Shown: piece by piece, positions 1 through 8,599 of the stretch
How positions within the stretch are numbered: the first letter of the stretch is position 1
Layout of the letters: each line of letters opens with the position of its first letter
Assembly (NCBI RefSeq): GCF_000527695.1
Contig: NZ_ATSX01000002.1
Location: 124,001-188,000, forward strand
DNA: 64,000 nucleotides
Direction of reading: 5' to 3'
Source of the DNA: Commensalibacter papalotli (ex Servin-Garciduenas et al. 2014)
GTDB taxonomy: Bacteria; Pseudomonadota; Alphaproteobacteria; Acetobacterales; Acetobacteraceae
Translations under genes and position numbers: made by a program
Notes under the pieces: generated by a model
Seen by the model: the letters and a program-made list of their open reading frames with translations, nothing else
Told to the model about the DNA's origin: nothing
The model's database searches: none

Positions 1-218
1 CGTGCAACCCCAGTTGTGCTTCCTGGAGCTTTTTCATTACCACCAGACGCACCACGTTTTTTTCGCACTTCAACTTGTACAACTTTAGTCCGCCCGTGAC
101 TAAAACTTTGTCTAATTGACCCGGCATCGACAGTATGTCCTGAATCTTGCCTTACTGACGAACGTAAAGATAGACGTTTTTTACCTTGTCCTTGTTCTTG
201 ATCGTTGCCTTCGCTCAT
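1..218 (-). CDS. infB: Translation initiation factor IF-2, N-terminal fragment (runs off window)
   Basis: Start of IF-2, the GTPase that brings initiator tRNA to the 30S subunit. Only about 72 residues lie in the window. They read from an ATG at 218 and contain the IF2 N-terminal signature of alphaproteobacteria: K-K-R-L-S-L-R, then T-V-D-A-G-S-I-R-Q-S-F-S-H-G-R and V-V-Q-V-E-V-R-K-K-R. A GGCAGG-type ribosome site lies just upstream. It is the last gene seen of the rimP-nusA-ylxR-infB operon, 52 bases after the preceding stop. The GTPase domain is outside the window. The family call rests on the N-terminal motif plus the gene order. Confidence 0.93.
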   Translation of the reverse strand, partial: MSEGNDQEQGQGKKRLSLRSSVRQDSGHTVDAGSIRQSFSHGRTKVVQVEVRKKRGASGGNEKAPGSTTGVA

Positions 219-270
219 ATACCTGCCTGTTCTTTATCCCATTAACGAGTAATCTCGTTAAATCCAACCC

Positions 271-849
271 TTAATTAATAAACCCTGCCAAACGTTTACT
301 GTCATTTAAAAGACGATCAGTAAACGGGCCTGCGTGAATTGCCGCATGAACTATATGATCACGACCAAAGAACTTGCCTAATTCTTCACTCGTAAAAATT
401 GTTACTACTGGCAAATATTTAGCCCCAGAGAGTAAACGTTTTTTTTCGTCTTCACTACCATCTGTGGCTTGTATGATTAACCCAACATTATTTTGAGAAA
501 TCTTTTCCCTTACTTTTACAAAACCATATGTAATCTGTCCAGCACGTCTTGCAAGACCTAAGCCATCTTTTATCCTGAACTTTAACCCGTCAACGATCAT
601 CGATAACAAATTATCAGGAATTTTTACTTGGCACTGTGCTGCTCTAGAAAACACGCGACGCTGTATAGCCGTATGTAGCACATTTTGACTTGCTTGCAAC
701 CACATTCCACGCCCAGGAAGACGTTCTGTCAAATCAGGAACCACCATTTCATCGGGTGAGACAACAAAACGAATCAATTCTTCTGGACGACCTTTCTCTC
801 TTGTGACCAAACAACATCGTTGCTCTTTTGGTGCTTCAGATTTCTTCAT
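271..849 (-). CDS. ylxR: YlxR (DUF448) / L7Ae-like RNA-binding fusion protein
   Basis: About 192 residues. The N-terminal half is a YlxR/DUF448 domain (RCC-x-V-T, E-E-L-I-R-F-V, and G-R-G-M-W-L around residues 46-51). The C-terminal half looks like an L7Ae/YlxQ RNA-binding fold (G-L-A-R-R-A-G-Q-I near residue 100). This two-domain form is the usual alphaproteobacterial arrangement between nusA and infB. Stand-alone YlxR proteins have been linked to RNase P and transcription, but the role of the fusion is not settled. I start at the ATG at 849; a TTG one codon earlier is also possible. A 73-base gap separates it from nusA, with no terminator seen, so co-transcription is likely. Confidence 0.88.
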   Translation of the reverse strand: MKKSEAPKEQRCCLVTREKGRPEELIRFVVSPDEMVVPDLTERLPGRGMWLQASQNVLHTAIQRRVFSRAAQCQVKIPDNLLSMIVDGLKFRIKDGLGLARRAGQITYGFVKVREKISQNNVGLIIQATDGSEDEKKRLLSGAKYLPVVTIFTSEELGKFFGRDHIVHAAIHAGPFTDRLLNDSKRLAGFIN

Positions 850-922
850 CAATACCGCAGTTCATCAAGAATTAAAAGAGGTTTAATCAAAACAGCACTA
901 AATATTACGACAATATACTTAA

Positions 923-2455
923 TTACTTTTCTTCTTCCTGTGTTTTATCGACTTCTTCATCTTCAAACCAATGCTCTCTGGCACTCATAATAATCGCATT
1001 TGCAGTTTCTTCATCCAAAGAATCTGCACCCAAGATCTCAATCAGCTCATCACTAGCAAGGTCAGCAAGGTCATCAAGTGTTTTCACACCCTTTTCACCC
1101 AATAATATTAACATTTGTGGAGTAAAACAATCAAGCTCAACAATATCATCTGTTACACCAAGCTCTTGACGTTGTTGATCCAAAGAATCTTGCTGTTTAA
1201 CCAAGAACTCTTCTGCACGTTGCACTAACTCTTGAGCAATATTTTCATCAAACCCATCAATCTCAGCAATTTCTTCTGGTGCTGCAAAAGCGAGCTCGTC
1301 AATATTTTGGAAACCTTCTGTAACTAATAGACCCGCAATAACATCATCAACATCTAAATCATTAACAAGTGCTGACGTTCTTGTTTTGAACTCTTCTTGT
1401 CTGCGTTCTGATTCTTCGGTTTCCGTTAGAATATCAATATCCCAACGGGTTAATTGACTTGCTAAGCGGACATTTTGACCACGGCGACCAATCGCTAGAC
1501 TAAGTTGATCATCTGGAACAACCACTTCAACTCTACCAGCCTCCTCATCCATAACCACTTTAGTTACTTCAGCTGGAGCAAGTGCGTTCACAACAAAGGT
1601 TGCTGCCTGACCACTCCAAGGAACGATATCAATTTTTTCACCTTGCAACTCTTGCACAACAGCTTGAACGCGAGAACCTCTGACACCTACGCATGCACCC
1701 ACTGGATCAATAGTAGCATCTTTAGAAGTCACAGCCATTTTAGCGCGAGAGCCTGGATCTCTAGCAACTGCTTTAATCTCTATAATACCATCATAAATTT
1801 CAGGTACTTCTTGAGCAAATAGTTTTGCCAAAAATGCTGGATGAGAGCGAGATAAGAAAATTTGTGGACCACGAGGCTCTTTACGCACATCATAAATATA
1901 AGCACGTACCCGTTCAGAGTTGCGGAAATTTTCACGAGGAATCAGCTCATCACGACGTAACAATGCCTCTGAACTGCCAATTTCAACCAATAGATTACCA
2001 TACTCAGTACGCTTAATGGTACCATTAACAATTTCACCTACACGATCTTTGAAATCTTCATATTGGCGATTACGCTCAAATTCTCGAACACGTTGCACAA
2101 TAACTTGCTTAGCTGTTTGCGCAGCAATTCGTCCAAAATCAATAGGCGGTAATGGATCAATAATAAATTCACCAATTTGGATATTAGGTTGAATTTTAAT
2201 CGCAATATAATGAGGAATTTGAGAATCTTCGTGCTCAACTTCTTCGACAACTTCGGTCCAACGAGAAAGGCGCACCTCACCTGTTTTACGATCAATAACT
2301 GCACGAATATCTTTTTCATGACCATATTTCGCACGACCAGCCTTTTGAATGGCCTGTTCCATGGCCTCAAGCACTTCATCTCGACTGATTGCTTTTTCAC
2401 GAGCAACCGCATCCGCAACCAATAATAACTCAGGACGAGAAACAGACGTATCCAT
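923..2455 (-). CDS. nusA: Transcription termination/antitermination factor NusA
   Basis: 510 residues, full length for an alphaproteobacterial NusA. In order: N-terminal RNA-polymerase-binding domain (residues about 1-125), S1 domain (about 130-200, with V-G-E-I-V-N-G-T-I), two KH domains (V-G-A-C-V-G-V-R-G-S-R near 250 and A-I-G-R-R-G-Q-N-V-R-L-A near 320), and two acidic helix-hairpin-helix repeats at the C-terminus. It binds RNA polymerase and nascent RNA and tunes pausing, termination and antitermination. The ATG follows a GAGG ribosome site by five bases. It sits 9 bases after rimP. NusA is autoregulated in E. coli through terminators in its operon leader. A terminator before rimP here would allow the same. 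Confidence 0.97.
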   Translation of the reverse strand: MDTSVSRPELLLVADAVAREKAISRDEVLEAMEQAIQKAGRAKYGHEKDIRAVIDRKTGEVRLSRWTEVVEEVEHEDSQIPHYIAIKIQPNIQIGEFIIDPLPPIDFGRIAAQTAKQVIVQRVREFERNRQYEDFKDRVGEIVNGTIKRTEYGNLLVEIGSSEALLRRDELIPRENFRNSERVRAYIYDVRKEPRGPQIFLSRSHPAFLAKLFAQEVPEIYDGIIEIKAVARDPGSRAKMAVTSKDATIDPVGACVGVRGSRVQAVVQELQGEKIDIVPWSGQAATFVVNALAPAEVTKVVMDEEAGRVEVVVPDDQLSLAIGRRGQNVRLASQLTRWDIDILTETEESERRQEEFKTRTSALVNDLDVDDVIAGLLVTEGFQNIDELAFAAPEEIAEIDGFDENIAQELVQRAEEFLVKQQDSLDQQRQELGVTDDIVELDCFTPQMLILLGEKGVKTLDDLADLASDELIEILGADSLDEETANAIIMSAREHWFEDEEVDKTQEEEK

Positions 2456-2464
2456 TGAAACCTC

Positions 2465-3070
2465 TCAATGCGTTTTAAAACGATTATTTTCACCAAATCC
2501 ACTAGACTGGTGCTGTGTATCTTCTTCGACAGATTCTTCAGCTTCGCTTTTACTAGGAGTAATCATATGCTGGCATGCATCGATTAATGCATCTGTCAAA
2601 ACTAATTTTGCTTTGCGAATTTCAGAAAACGGCAGTGCAACCTCGCCCCCATCATCCAGACGCATACGTGCAAACGCATCATCTGCCCCTAAAACAACAC
2701 CAGAAAAGCGTCTTCTACTCTCAACGGGGATCATTGTTTCAGCTTTCGCTAAATGCCCAGAAAATCGATTCCAATCTTTGGGACGAACCAAAGGGCGATC
2801 AATCCCAGCAGAAGATACCTCAAGGGTCCAAGCTGCTTCAATTGGATCTTCGACATCCATAATTGCACTGACTGCGTGACTAATCTGTTCGCAATCCTCG
2901 ACATTGATCAAAGAGCCATCAGCACGATCGACCATAATTTGCAAGGTCAACGATACTTTACCCAAGATCATGATTCTGACAACTTCGTACCCCATATCAA
3001 CCAAAGTTGGTTCGATTAATGCAGCAATACGATGTTCAAGGCGACTATCTGAAATTTCTAATGAATCCAA
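2465..3070 (-). CDS. rimP: Ribosome maturation factor RimP
   Basis: 201 residues; RimP assists 30S subunit maturation. The N-terminal domain shows [16 protein letters not shown] near residues 17-32 and the D-C-E-Q-I-S-H-A-V motif. The central part has [15 protein letters not shown], the family hallmark. A longer polar tail (about residues 160-201) is not part of the core fold. The start is unusual: no ATG lies between the in-frame stop at 3089-3091 and the conserved domain, so TTG at 3068-3070 is the only usual start codon available. It has no clear ribosome site and directly follows the U-tract of an intrinsic terminator hairpin. First gene of the nusA-infB operon. Confidence 0.93.
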   Translation of the reverse strand: MDSLEISDSRLEHRIAALIEPTLVDMGYEVVRIMILGKVSLTLQIMVDRADGSLINVEDCEQISHAVSAIMDVEDPIEAAWTLEVSSAGIDRPLVRPKDWNRFSGHLAKAETMIPVESRRRFSGVVLGADDAFARMRLDDGGEVALPFSEIRKAKLVLTDALIDACQHMITPSKSEAEESVEEDTQHQSSGFGENNRFKTH

Positions 3071-3099
3071 AACAAAAAAGGCGGCCGACTAAGGCCACC
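3071..3099 (-). terminator. Intrinsic terminator or attenuator abutting the rimP start
   Basis: Read on the minus strand, GGTGGCC (3099-3093), loop TTAGTC, GGCCGCC (3086-3080) form a 7-bp stem with one G-U pair. It is followed by TTTTTTGTT, which runs straight into the TTG start of rimP. It could end gldA transcripts, or act as a leader attenuator of the rimP-nusA-infB operon. Confidence 0.75.
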
Positions 3100-3143
3100 C
3101 CCCACAATAAGGAAGATAAATTTTGTCCAACATACCAAAAATA

Positions 3144-3149
3144 ATTATA
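3144..3149 (-). promoter_or_regulatory. Possible -10 element of the rimP-nusA operon
   Basis: A consensus TATAAT lies on the minus strand between gldA and the terminator hairpin. A start a few bases downstream would give a leader of about 65 nt containing the hairpin at 3071-3099. No good -35 is visible 16-18 bases upstream, so this is a weak call. Confidence 0.3.
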
Positions 3150-3212
3150 CTATACAAGCACTAACTTACTTTTAAAAAAGCTTTGCCTGTTTTTTTATTC
3201 TTTATAAAACAA

Positions 3213-4313
3213 TTATTTATAACGTTCTGCCAAACTATTTGCGGCAATAATAGCTTGATAAACAGCCTCTGGAGTCACTTTCTTAGGCATATTTTGCATC
3301 GTATCATGCTTATCACAAGCAATCTCTGCAGCCTTGCGCCATTCTGCCTCAACGAAATTAACTAGCCCCATATCCTGTAGGGTTAATGGAAGACCAACTA
3401 TTTTCATAATGCGAATAACTTCATCAAACTCATGTTTAGGAGCATTTTCCAACACTAATTGCGTAAGTAATCCAAAAGCTACTTTTTCACCATGTTGTGC
3501 TTTGTGTAAATCAGGGACGACTGACATCCCATTATTAATTGCATGTGCCGCAGCTAATCCACCAGACTCGGCACCTACACCACTCAGGTAAATTGTAGCC
3601 TCAATGACCTGCTCTAGCGCTGGAGTAGTAATTTTATTACGCACCGCATCCATAGCACATTCAACATTTTCTTGTAAAACTTGATAGCACAATTGTGCAA
3701 GCCCCATCCCTGTTCTTGAAGGTCTTTTTAATACCAAATTAACCCCATCAACAGCATAACAGGCTCTGGCTTCAAAATAAGTCGCCAACGCATCTCCAAC
3801 CCCTGCTGCAAAGAAACGTACTGGCGCTTGCGCGATAATGGATGTGTCCGCGATCACAACATCAGGATTTTGCGGAAGATATAAATAACGATCAAATGCA
3901 CCCCCTTCTTTATAAATCACAGTCAACGCTGTGCATGGTGCATCAGTAGAAGCAATCGTTGGAAAAATAATGACAGGGATCTTTTTATAAAATGCAACTG
4001 CTTTGGCGGTATCAAGCGTTTTCCCTCCACCAATTCCCACAATCACATTGGCAGATACTTCATCCATTATACCCATAACCCGTTTGATCTCGGCATCAGT
4101 ACATTCACAATTAAATTTTTCAGCTTTACCTTTTAATCCAGCCATATGCAAATATGGTAATGTATTTTGAGTAACACGCTCAAGAATAAACTCATCGCAA
4201 AGCAACAACGCATTATCACCAAAATCTTTGATATATTCATGCAGCTCTTTTAAAATTCCACTCCCAATAATAAATTTCTTAGGAGACGTAACCGTACGAG
4301 GAAGATGTGGCAT
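3213..4313 (-). CDS. gldA: Glycerol dehydrogenase (NAD-dependent, zinc type)
   Basis: 366 residues, the usual length of GldA. It oxidises glycerol to dihydroxyacetone with NAD+. The iron/zinc alcohol-dehydrogenase fold shows the nucleotide loop G-I-G-G-G-K-T-L-D-T-A-K (93-104), the phosphate-contact P-T-I-A-S-T-D-A-P (118-126), and the metal ligands Asp174 (G-V-G-D-A-L-A-T), His257 (A-A-A-H-A-I-N) and His274 (A-Q-H-G-E-K-V-A). No dihydroxyacetone kinase lies beside it. It is divergent from pflB, with a 456-base intergenic region between the two starts. GlpF, GlpK and GlpD sit 46 kb away, so glycerol seems to have two oxidative entry routes. A promiscuous diol/hydroxyacetone role is possible. 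Confidence 0.93.
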   Translation of the reverse strand: MPHLPRTVTSPKKFIIGSGILKELHEYIKDFGDNALLLCDEFILERVTQNTLPYLHMAGLKGKAEKFNCECTDAEIKRVMGIMDEVSANVIVGIGGGKTLDTAKAVAFYKKIPVIIFPTIASTDAPCTALTVIYKEGGAFDRYLYLPQNPDVVIADTSIIAQAPVRFFAAGVGDALATYFEARACYAVDGVNLVLKRPSRTGMGLAQLCYQVLQENVECAMDAVRNKITTPALEQVIEATIYLSGVGAESGGLAAAHAINNGMSVVPDLHKAQHGEKVAFGLLTQLVLENAPKHEFDEVIRIMKIVGLPLTLQDMGLVNFVEAEWRKAAEIACDKHDTMQNMPKKVTPEAVYQAIIAANSLAERYK

Positions 4314-4422
4314 GATTATTTCCTTATCTTAGATATTTTTTTTCAAACAAAATATTAATGTAACAAATTTTGTAATTAATGATAAATTTAAAACATTAAT
4401 TAATAAATATAACAGTTTAACC

Positions 4423-4436
4423 TTGAAAAGATTCAA
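4423..4436. promoter_or_regulatory. FNR/CRP-like dyad upstream of pflB
   Basis: TTGAAAAGATTCAA is a perfect dyad, TTGAA-N4-TTCAA, one base per half-site away from the FNR consensus TTGAT-N4-ATCAA. Its centre (4429.5) is about 41.5 bases before 4471. A -10-like GATAAC lies at 4461-4466, which is the spacing of a class II FNR-activated promoter for pflB. Regulation is inferred from position only. Confidence 0.4.
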
Positions 4437-4523
4437 TTTTAATCTTAAAATGCTAATCACGATAACGTGTATCCAAGACGTTATAAGCGAACAGTAAACG
4501 TTGTATAGAGTTAAAATCTATGG

Positions 4524-4666
4524 AGAGACTGGCTAAGCATAAAATAAATTTATACTCCTCTTTTCCATCATTAAGAGGCTTCGCCAATCTACGCTGTTTT
4601 ATTGAATTTTGTATATTCAAGAATATTTCTGCTTTTAAAGGCCTCTCTTATTTCTTCACAAATAAG
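4524..4666 (+). promoter_or_regulatory. Structured 5' leader of pflB (nested hairpins)
   Basis: The 456-base gldA-pflB gap holds no gene. Inside it AGACTGGCTAAGC (4524-4536) pairs at 11 of 13 positions with GCTTCGCCAATCT (4578-4590). Within its loop CCTCTT can pair with AAGAGG just before 4578. A second perfect hairpin is CTTATTT (4647-4653), loop CTTCAC, AAATAAG (4660-4666). A transcript starting near 4472 would carry both in a leader of roughly 300 nt. The role is unknown and no known riboswitch was recognised. Confidence 0.4.
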
Positions 4667-4769
4667 CTTGAATATAATCCCAAAGAGATTTCAAAAAAGG
4701 ATTTGCCTATCATTTTATAGCATAAATGAAAATGACTTTCTCTTATCTATTCTACTTAAGGAGATGAAT

Positions 4770-7052
4770 ATGTCTAACCTCACTGAAAAACAAACCGTTG
4801 CCTGGAAAGGCTTTAAAGGTCAATCTTGGCAAAGCAAAGTCGAAGTGCGCGACTTTATCCAAGACAATTACATTCCTTACGAAGGAGATGAGTCCTTTTT
4901 AGCTTCTGCTACCAAAGCAACAGATAAATTGTGGGCTGAGGTCATGGAAGGAATTAAAATCGAAAATGCTACCAAGGCCCCTTTGGATTTCGATACAAAA
5001 ATTATATCAACCATTACTTCACATGACGCAGGATATATTGATCAATCTCTAGAGAAAATCGTTGGTCTGCAAACAGATAAGCCTCTAAAACGTGCGATTA
5101 TGCCTAATGGTGGTATTCGTATGATTGAAAGCTCTTGTAAAGCATATGATAAAACCCTAGATCCAGAAGTTCTAGAAATCTTTACGAAATATCGTAAAAC
5201 CCATAACCAAGGCGTGTTTGATATCTATACTCCTGAAATTATGGCTTGTCGTAAATCAGGTATTTTAACAGGGTTACCTGATGCTTATGGTCGTGGTCGT
5301 ATTATTGGTGATTATCGCCGTGTTGCCCTATATGGTATTGACTTTTTAATGGCCGACAAACGTAAACAGTTTGATTCTTTGCAAGAAGATCTTGAAAATG
5401 GCAATAATCTAGAAGAAACCATTCGTAAACGCGAAGAAATTACAGATCAATATCATGCTTTAAATGATATGAAAATTATGGCAGCAACATATGGTTGCGA
5501 CATTTCAGGTCCAGCAACAAACGCACAAGAAGCTATTCAATGGACCTATTTTGGATATTTAGCTGCGGTAAAATCTCAAAATGGTGCTGCCATGTCTTTA
5601 GGGCGCACTTCCACATTCTTGGATATTTATATTCAACGTGATCTTGATAATGGTGTTATTACCGAAGAGCAAGCTCAAGAATTCATTGATCATTTCGTCA
5701 TGAAATTACGCATGGTTCGTTTCCTTCGTACACCAGAATATGATGAGCTTTTCTCTGGCGACCCGATTTGGGCAACAGAATCCGTTGGTGGTATGGGACT
5801 TGACGGTCGTACATTAGTTACCAAAAACTCTTTTCGTTTCTTAAATACCTTATACACAATGGGGCCTTCACCCGAACCCAATATTACGGTTTTATGGTCT
5901 GAAAAACTTCCACAAGCTTTTAAAGAATTTACCAGTAAAGTTTCCATCGATACATCATCTTTACAATATGAGAATGATGATCTGATGCGTCCAGATTTTA
6001 ACAGTGATGATTATGCGATCGCTTGTTGTGTTAGCCCAATGGTTGTTGGGAAACAAATGCAGTTCTTTGGTGCACGTGCAAATCTTGCCAAAACCTTGCT
6101 TTATGTGATCAATGGTGGTGTTGATGAAAAATCCAAAGCTCAAGTTGGCCCTAAAACTGCCCCTATGATGGATGATGTGCTGGATTATGATAAAGTCATG
6201 GCTGGTATGGACAATTTTATGGATTGGTTAGCCAAAAGCTATGTCACAGCATTAAATTGTATTCACTACATGCATGACAAATATAGCTATGAAGCAGCTC
6301 TTATGGCATTACATGATCGTGACGTAGTTCGTACTATGGCTTGTGGTATTGCTGGGCTTTCCGTTGCTGCTGACTCTTTATCTGCAATCAAATACGCAAA
6401 AGTTCGTCCAATTCGTGATGAAAACGGTGTTGCTGTTGATTTCGAAATTGAAGGTGAATATCCTCAATTTGGTAATAATGATCCTCGTGTTGACGATATG
6501 GCTTGTGATCTTGTTGAACGTTTCATGAAAAAAATTAAGAAACTAAATACTTATCGCAATGCTATTCCAACGCAATCTGTGCTTACGATTACATCTAATG
6601 TTGTATATGGTAAGAAAACAGGCAATACACCTGATGGCCGTCGTTCTGGTGCCCCATTCGGGCCTGGTGCAAACCCGATGCATGGCCGTGATAAAAAAGG
6701 TGCTGTTGCTTCTTTGACTTCTGTTGCAAAACTCCCTTATGCATATGCCAAAGATGGGATCTCTTATACTTTCTCTATTATTCCAAATGCACTGGGTAAA
6801 GACGATTCCGTACGTAAAGCAAACTTAGCAGGTATGATGGATGGATATTTCCATCACAATGATAATCGCGAAGGTGGACAACATCTAAATGTGAACGTCT
6901 TTAACCGTGAAACGTTGGTTGATGCCCAAGAACATCCAGAAAAATATCCAAGCTTAACCATTCGTGTTTCTGGATATGCAGTACGTTTTAACTCTTTAAC
7001 CAGAGAACAACAAAATGATGTAATTCATCGTACCTTTACAGCAAAGATGTAA
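4770..7052 (+). CDS. pflB: Formate C-acetyltransferase (pyruvate formate-lyase)
   Basis: Cleaves pyruvate with CoA to acetyl-CoA and formate without oxygen, using a glycyl radical. From the ATG at 4770, six bases after AAGGAG, the product is 760 residues, the same length as E. coli PflB. The open frame continues upstream to 4602, but that stretch is leader-like. Catalytic Cys419-Cys420 lie in I-A-C-C-V-S-P, and the radical Gly735 in R-V-S-G-Y-A-V-R-F. Recalled against E. coli PflB, long stretches are near identical (for example [16 protein letters not shown]). pflA follows 110 bases later, past a hairpin. Glycyl-radical PFL is atypical of aerobic acetic-acid bacteria, which suggests acquisition from a gammaproteobacterium. 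No focA formate channel or grcA spare part is adjacent. Confidence 0.97.
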   Translation: MSNLTEKQTVAWKGFKGQSWQSKVEVRDFIQDNYIPYEGDESFLASATKATDKLWAEVMEGIKIENATKAPLDFDTKIISTITSHDAGYIDQSLEKIVGLQTDKPLKRAIMPNGGIRMIESSCKAYDKTLDPEVLEIFTKYRKTHNQGVFDIYTPEIMACRKSGILTGLPDAYGRGRIIGDYRRVALYGIDFLMADKRKQFDSLQEDLENGNNLEETIRKREEITDQYHALNDMKIMAATYGCDISGPATNAQEAIQWTYFGYLAAVKSQNGAAMSLGRTSTFLDIYIQRDLDNGVITEEQAQEFIDHFVMKLRMVRFLRTPEYDELFSGDPIWATESVGGMGLDGRTLVTKNSFRFLNTLYTMGPSPEPNITVLWSEKLPQAFKEFTSKVSIDTSSLQYENDDLMRPDFNSDDYAIACCVSPMVVGKQMQFFGARANLAKTLLYVINGGVDEKSKAQVGPKTAPMMDDVLDYDKVMAGMDNFMDWLAKSYVTALNCIHYMHDKYSYEAALMALHDRDVVRTMACGIAGLSVAADSLSAIKYAKVRPIRDENGVAVDFEIEGEYPQFGNNDPRVDDMACDLVERFMKKIKKLNTYRNAIPTQSVLTITSNVVYGKKTGNTPDGRRSGAPFGPGANPMHGRDKKGAVASLTSVAKLPYAYAKDGISYTFSIIPNALGKDDSVRKANLAGMMDGYFHHNDNREGGQHLNVNVFNRETLVDAQEHPEKYPSLTIRVSGYAVRFNSLTREQQNDVIHRTFTAKM

Positions 7053-7086
7053 CTGAAATTCATTATTTTGATACCTATAAGATAAT

Positions 7087-7118
7087 AAAGGAAGGTCCTG
7101 AGAGGGGCCTTTCTTTAA
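7087..7118 (+). terminator. Hairpin terminator between pflB and pflA
   Basis: AAAGGAAGGTCC (7087-7098), loop TGAGAG, GGGCCTTTCTTT (7105-7116) form a 12-bp stem with two wobble pairs and a T-rich 3' arm. It probably lowers pflA expression relative to pflB by partial termination. Confidence 0.75.
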
Positions 7119-7162
7119 AAGAATAAAGCACTCTTTAAACATTACAAAATGAAAGTATAACC

Positions 7163-7912
7163 ATGTCAGCAGACCTTATTACAGGACGCATTCATTCAGT
7201 TGAGTCTTTTGGTACGGTTGATGGGGATGGAATTCGTTTTATTGTTTTTGTCCAAGGTTGTTTAATGCAATGTTTATATTGTCATAATCCTGATGCATTA
7301 GATATTAAAGGGGGACGGATTGTCACAGTTCCAGAGTTAATGCAGGAAATTGTGACCTACAAAGCTTTTTTAAAGCCCAATGGTGGTGGGGTTACCGCCT
7401 CGGGTGGAGAAGCTGTATTACAAGCAAAATTTGTTACAGATTTTTTTAAAGCAGCACATAAAGAAGAACTCACCACTTGTCTTGATACAAATGGTTATGT
7501 TCGAGACTATAATCAAGATATCATTGACCTTGTCAATGAATCTGATCTTGTTATGCTTGATCTTAAACAAATGAATGACGAAATTCATAAAAAACTCACT
7601 GGGATATCCAACCAACACGCAAAACGATTTGCAGAGTATTTACATAAACAAAACCAACGCACATGGATACGTTATGTCGTAGTACCAGGATGGACAGATG
7701 ACGATGAATCAGCACATTTACTGGGACAATTTACCAAAGATATGGATAATATTGAGCGTATAGAAATGTTGCCTTTCCATCAAATGGGCGCGCATAAATG
7801 GAAAACTTTAGGCAAAGTATATAAATTAGAAGGTGTCGAACCCCCATCTGCTGATACTTTAAAGCGATTACAATCTATTTTGCAAGGCTATGGGCATAAA
7901 GTTATTTACTGA
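7163..7912 (+). CDS. pflA: Pyruvate formate-lyase 1-activating enzyme (radical SAM)
   Basis: 249 residues (E. coli PflA has 246). It installs the glycyl radical on PflB from S-adenosylmethionine and a reduced [4Fe-4S] cluster. The cluster motif C-x3-C-x2-C is Cys33, Cys37 and Cys40 (G-C-L-M-Q-C-L-Y-C-H-N). G-G-G-V-T-A-S-G-G-E (about 73-82) is the SAM-binding glycine stretch, followed by C-L-D-T-N-G and D-L-K-Q-M-N. The sequence follows enterobacterial PflA closely to its end (G-Y-G-H-K-V). It is paired with pflB downstream of the hairpin at 7087-7118. The ribosome site before ATG 7163 is weak, fitting a catalytic partner needed in small amounts. Confidence 0.96.
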   Translation: MSADLITGRIHSVESFGTVDGDGIRFIVFVQGCLMQCLYCHNPDALDIKGGRIVTVPELMQEIVTYKAFLKPNGGGVTASGGEAVLQAKFVTDFFKAAHKEELTTCLDTNGYVRDYNQDIIDLVNESDLVMLDLKQMNDEIHKKLTGISNQHAKRFAEYLHKQNQRTWIRYVVVPGWTDDDESAHLLGQFTKDMDNIERIEMLPFHQMGAHKWKTLGKVYKLEGVEPPSADTLKRLQSILQGYGHKVIY

Positions 7913-8051
7913 TCTTTATGATAAAATACAAAAGCCAATTGTATATCAGACACTATATTATCAAAAAAATGTTTCTTTAATTAAACTATTTTATAGCTAT
8001 TATGTTTATATGTATATTCACTGAATGATAATGAATATAATAGGATTTCTT

Positions 8052-8531
8052 ATGAAAAAAATATTAATTGCAGCAACTTTATTCATTGCTTTACCTATGA
8101 ATCTTTATGCAGCAAATATAAAAAAACCTTTATCTTTTAACACTATAGAAGCTGCATCAAAAAGATTTTCTCCTTTTTTATGCAAAGGGGATATCGAGGG
8201 TCTAGTTAATGCAATGTCAGATTGTTTTGAAAATACGGATAGAACATCCCCTGAAATACAGCAATGTATTCTTGCTGATATTGGCATTACAAGCCAGATT
8301 TTATTAGATCATGAAAAAAGAGCCGCTCTGGGAAAACCCGATATTAGTCAAGAGTATCCTTTTTTATCTTCCTCAGCTTTCCAAAAACGCCTTAGTTACT
8401 ACGTACTTCCACAATTTCCGAATAAACCATTAAAGCAAATTGTTAACTATTACAAACAAGATGCTGCTATTTTCTTAGTGCAACTGATGAATTCTTGTAA
8501 AAGTGCTGATACTAATCACTCTTCAAATTAA
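8052..8531 (+). CDS. Small secreted protein of unknown function
   Basis: 159 residues from the ATG at 8052, six bases after an AGGA ribosome site. The frame is open to 8025, but the longer start has no such site. It begins with a clear Sec signal peptide (M-K-K-I-L-I-A-A-T-L-F, cleavage after about A20 in L-Y-A-A). The mature part is mostly helical in character and carries four cysteines (44, 58, 72, 149), which could form disulfides in the periplasm. I recognise no family. It stands alone between pflA and the convergent acnA, and ends at the bidirectional terminator at 8553-8579. Confidence 0.75.
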   Translation: MKKILIAATLFIALPMNLYAANIKKPLSFNTIEAASKRFSPFLCKGDIEGLVNAMSDCFENTDRTSPEIQQCILADIGITSQILLDHEKRAALGKPDISQEYPFLSSSAFQKRLSYYVLPQFPNKPLKQIVNYYKQDAAIFLVQLMNSCKSADTNHSSN

Positions 8532-8552
8532 GAAAAACTATTAATAATAAAA

Positions 8553-8579
8553 AAAAAGGAGGCACAAAGCCTCCTTTTT
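8553..8579. terminator. Bidirectional intrinsic terminator
   Basis: AAAAAGGAGGC, loop ACAAA, GCCTCCTTTTT: a perfect 11-bp stem flanked by A and T tracts. It lies between the convergent small secreted gene (ends 8531) and acnA (ends 8600), and serves both strands. Confidence 0.93.
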
Positions 8580-8599
8580 AATGTTTATAACAACAAACC

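Noticed and set aside
1505-2425. Several plus-strand frames across nusA
   Set aside because: They are antisense shadows of a highly conserved gene and have no ribosome sites or coding character.
4602-4769. Upstream extension of the pflB frame by 56 residues
   Set aside because: The strong AAGGAG site and the exact 760-residue length of E. coli PflB point to ATG 4770; the extension is AT-rich leader.
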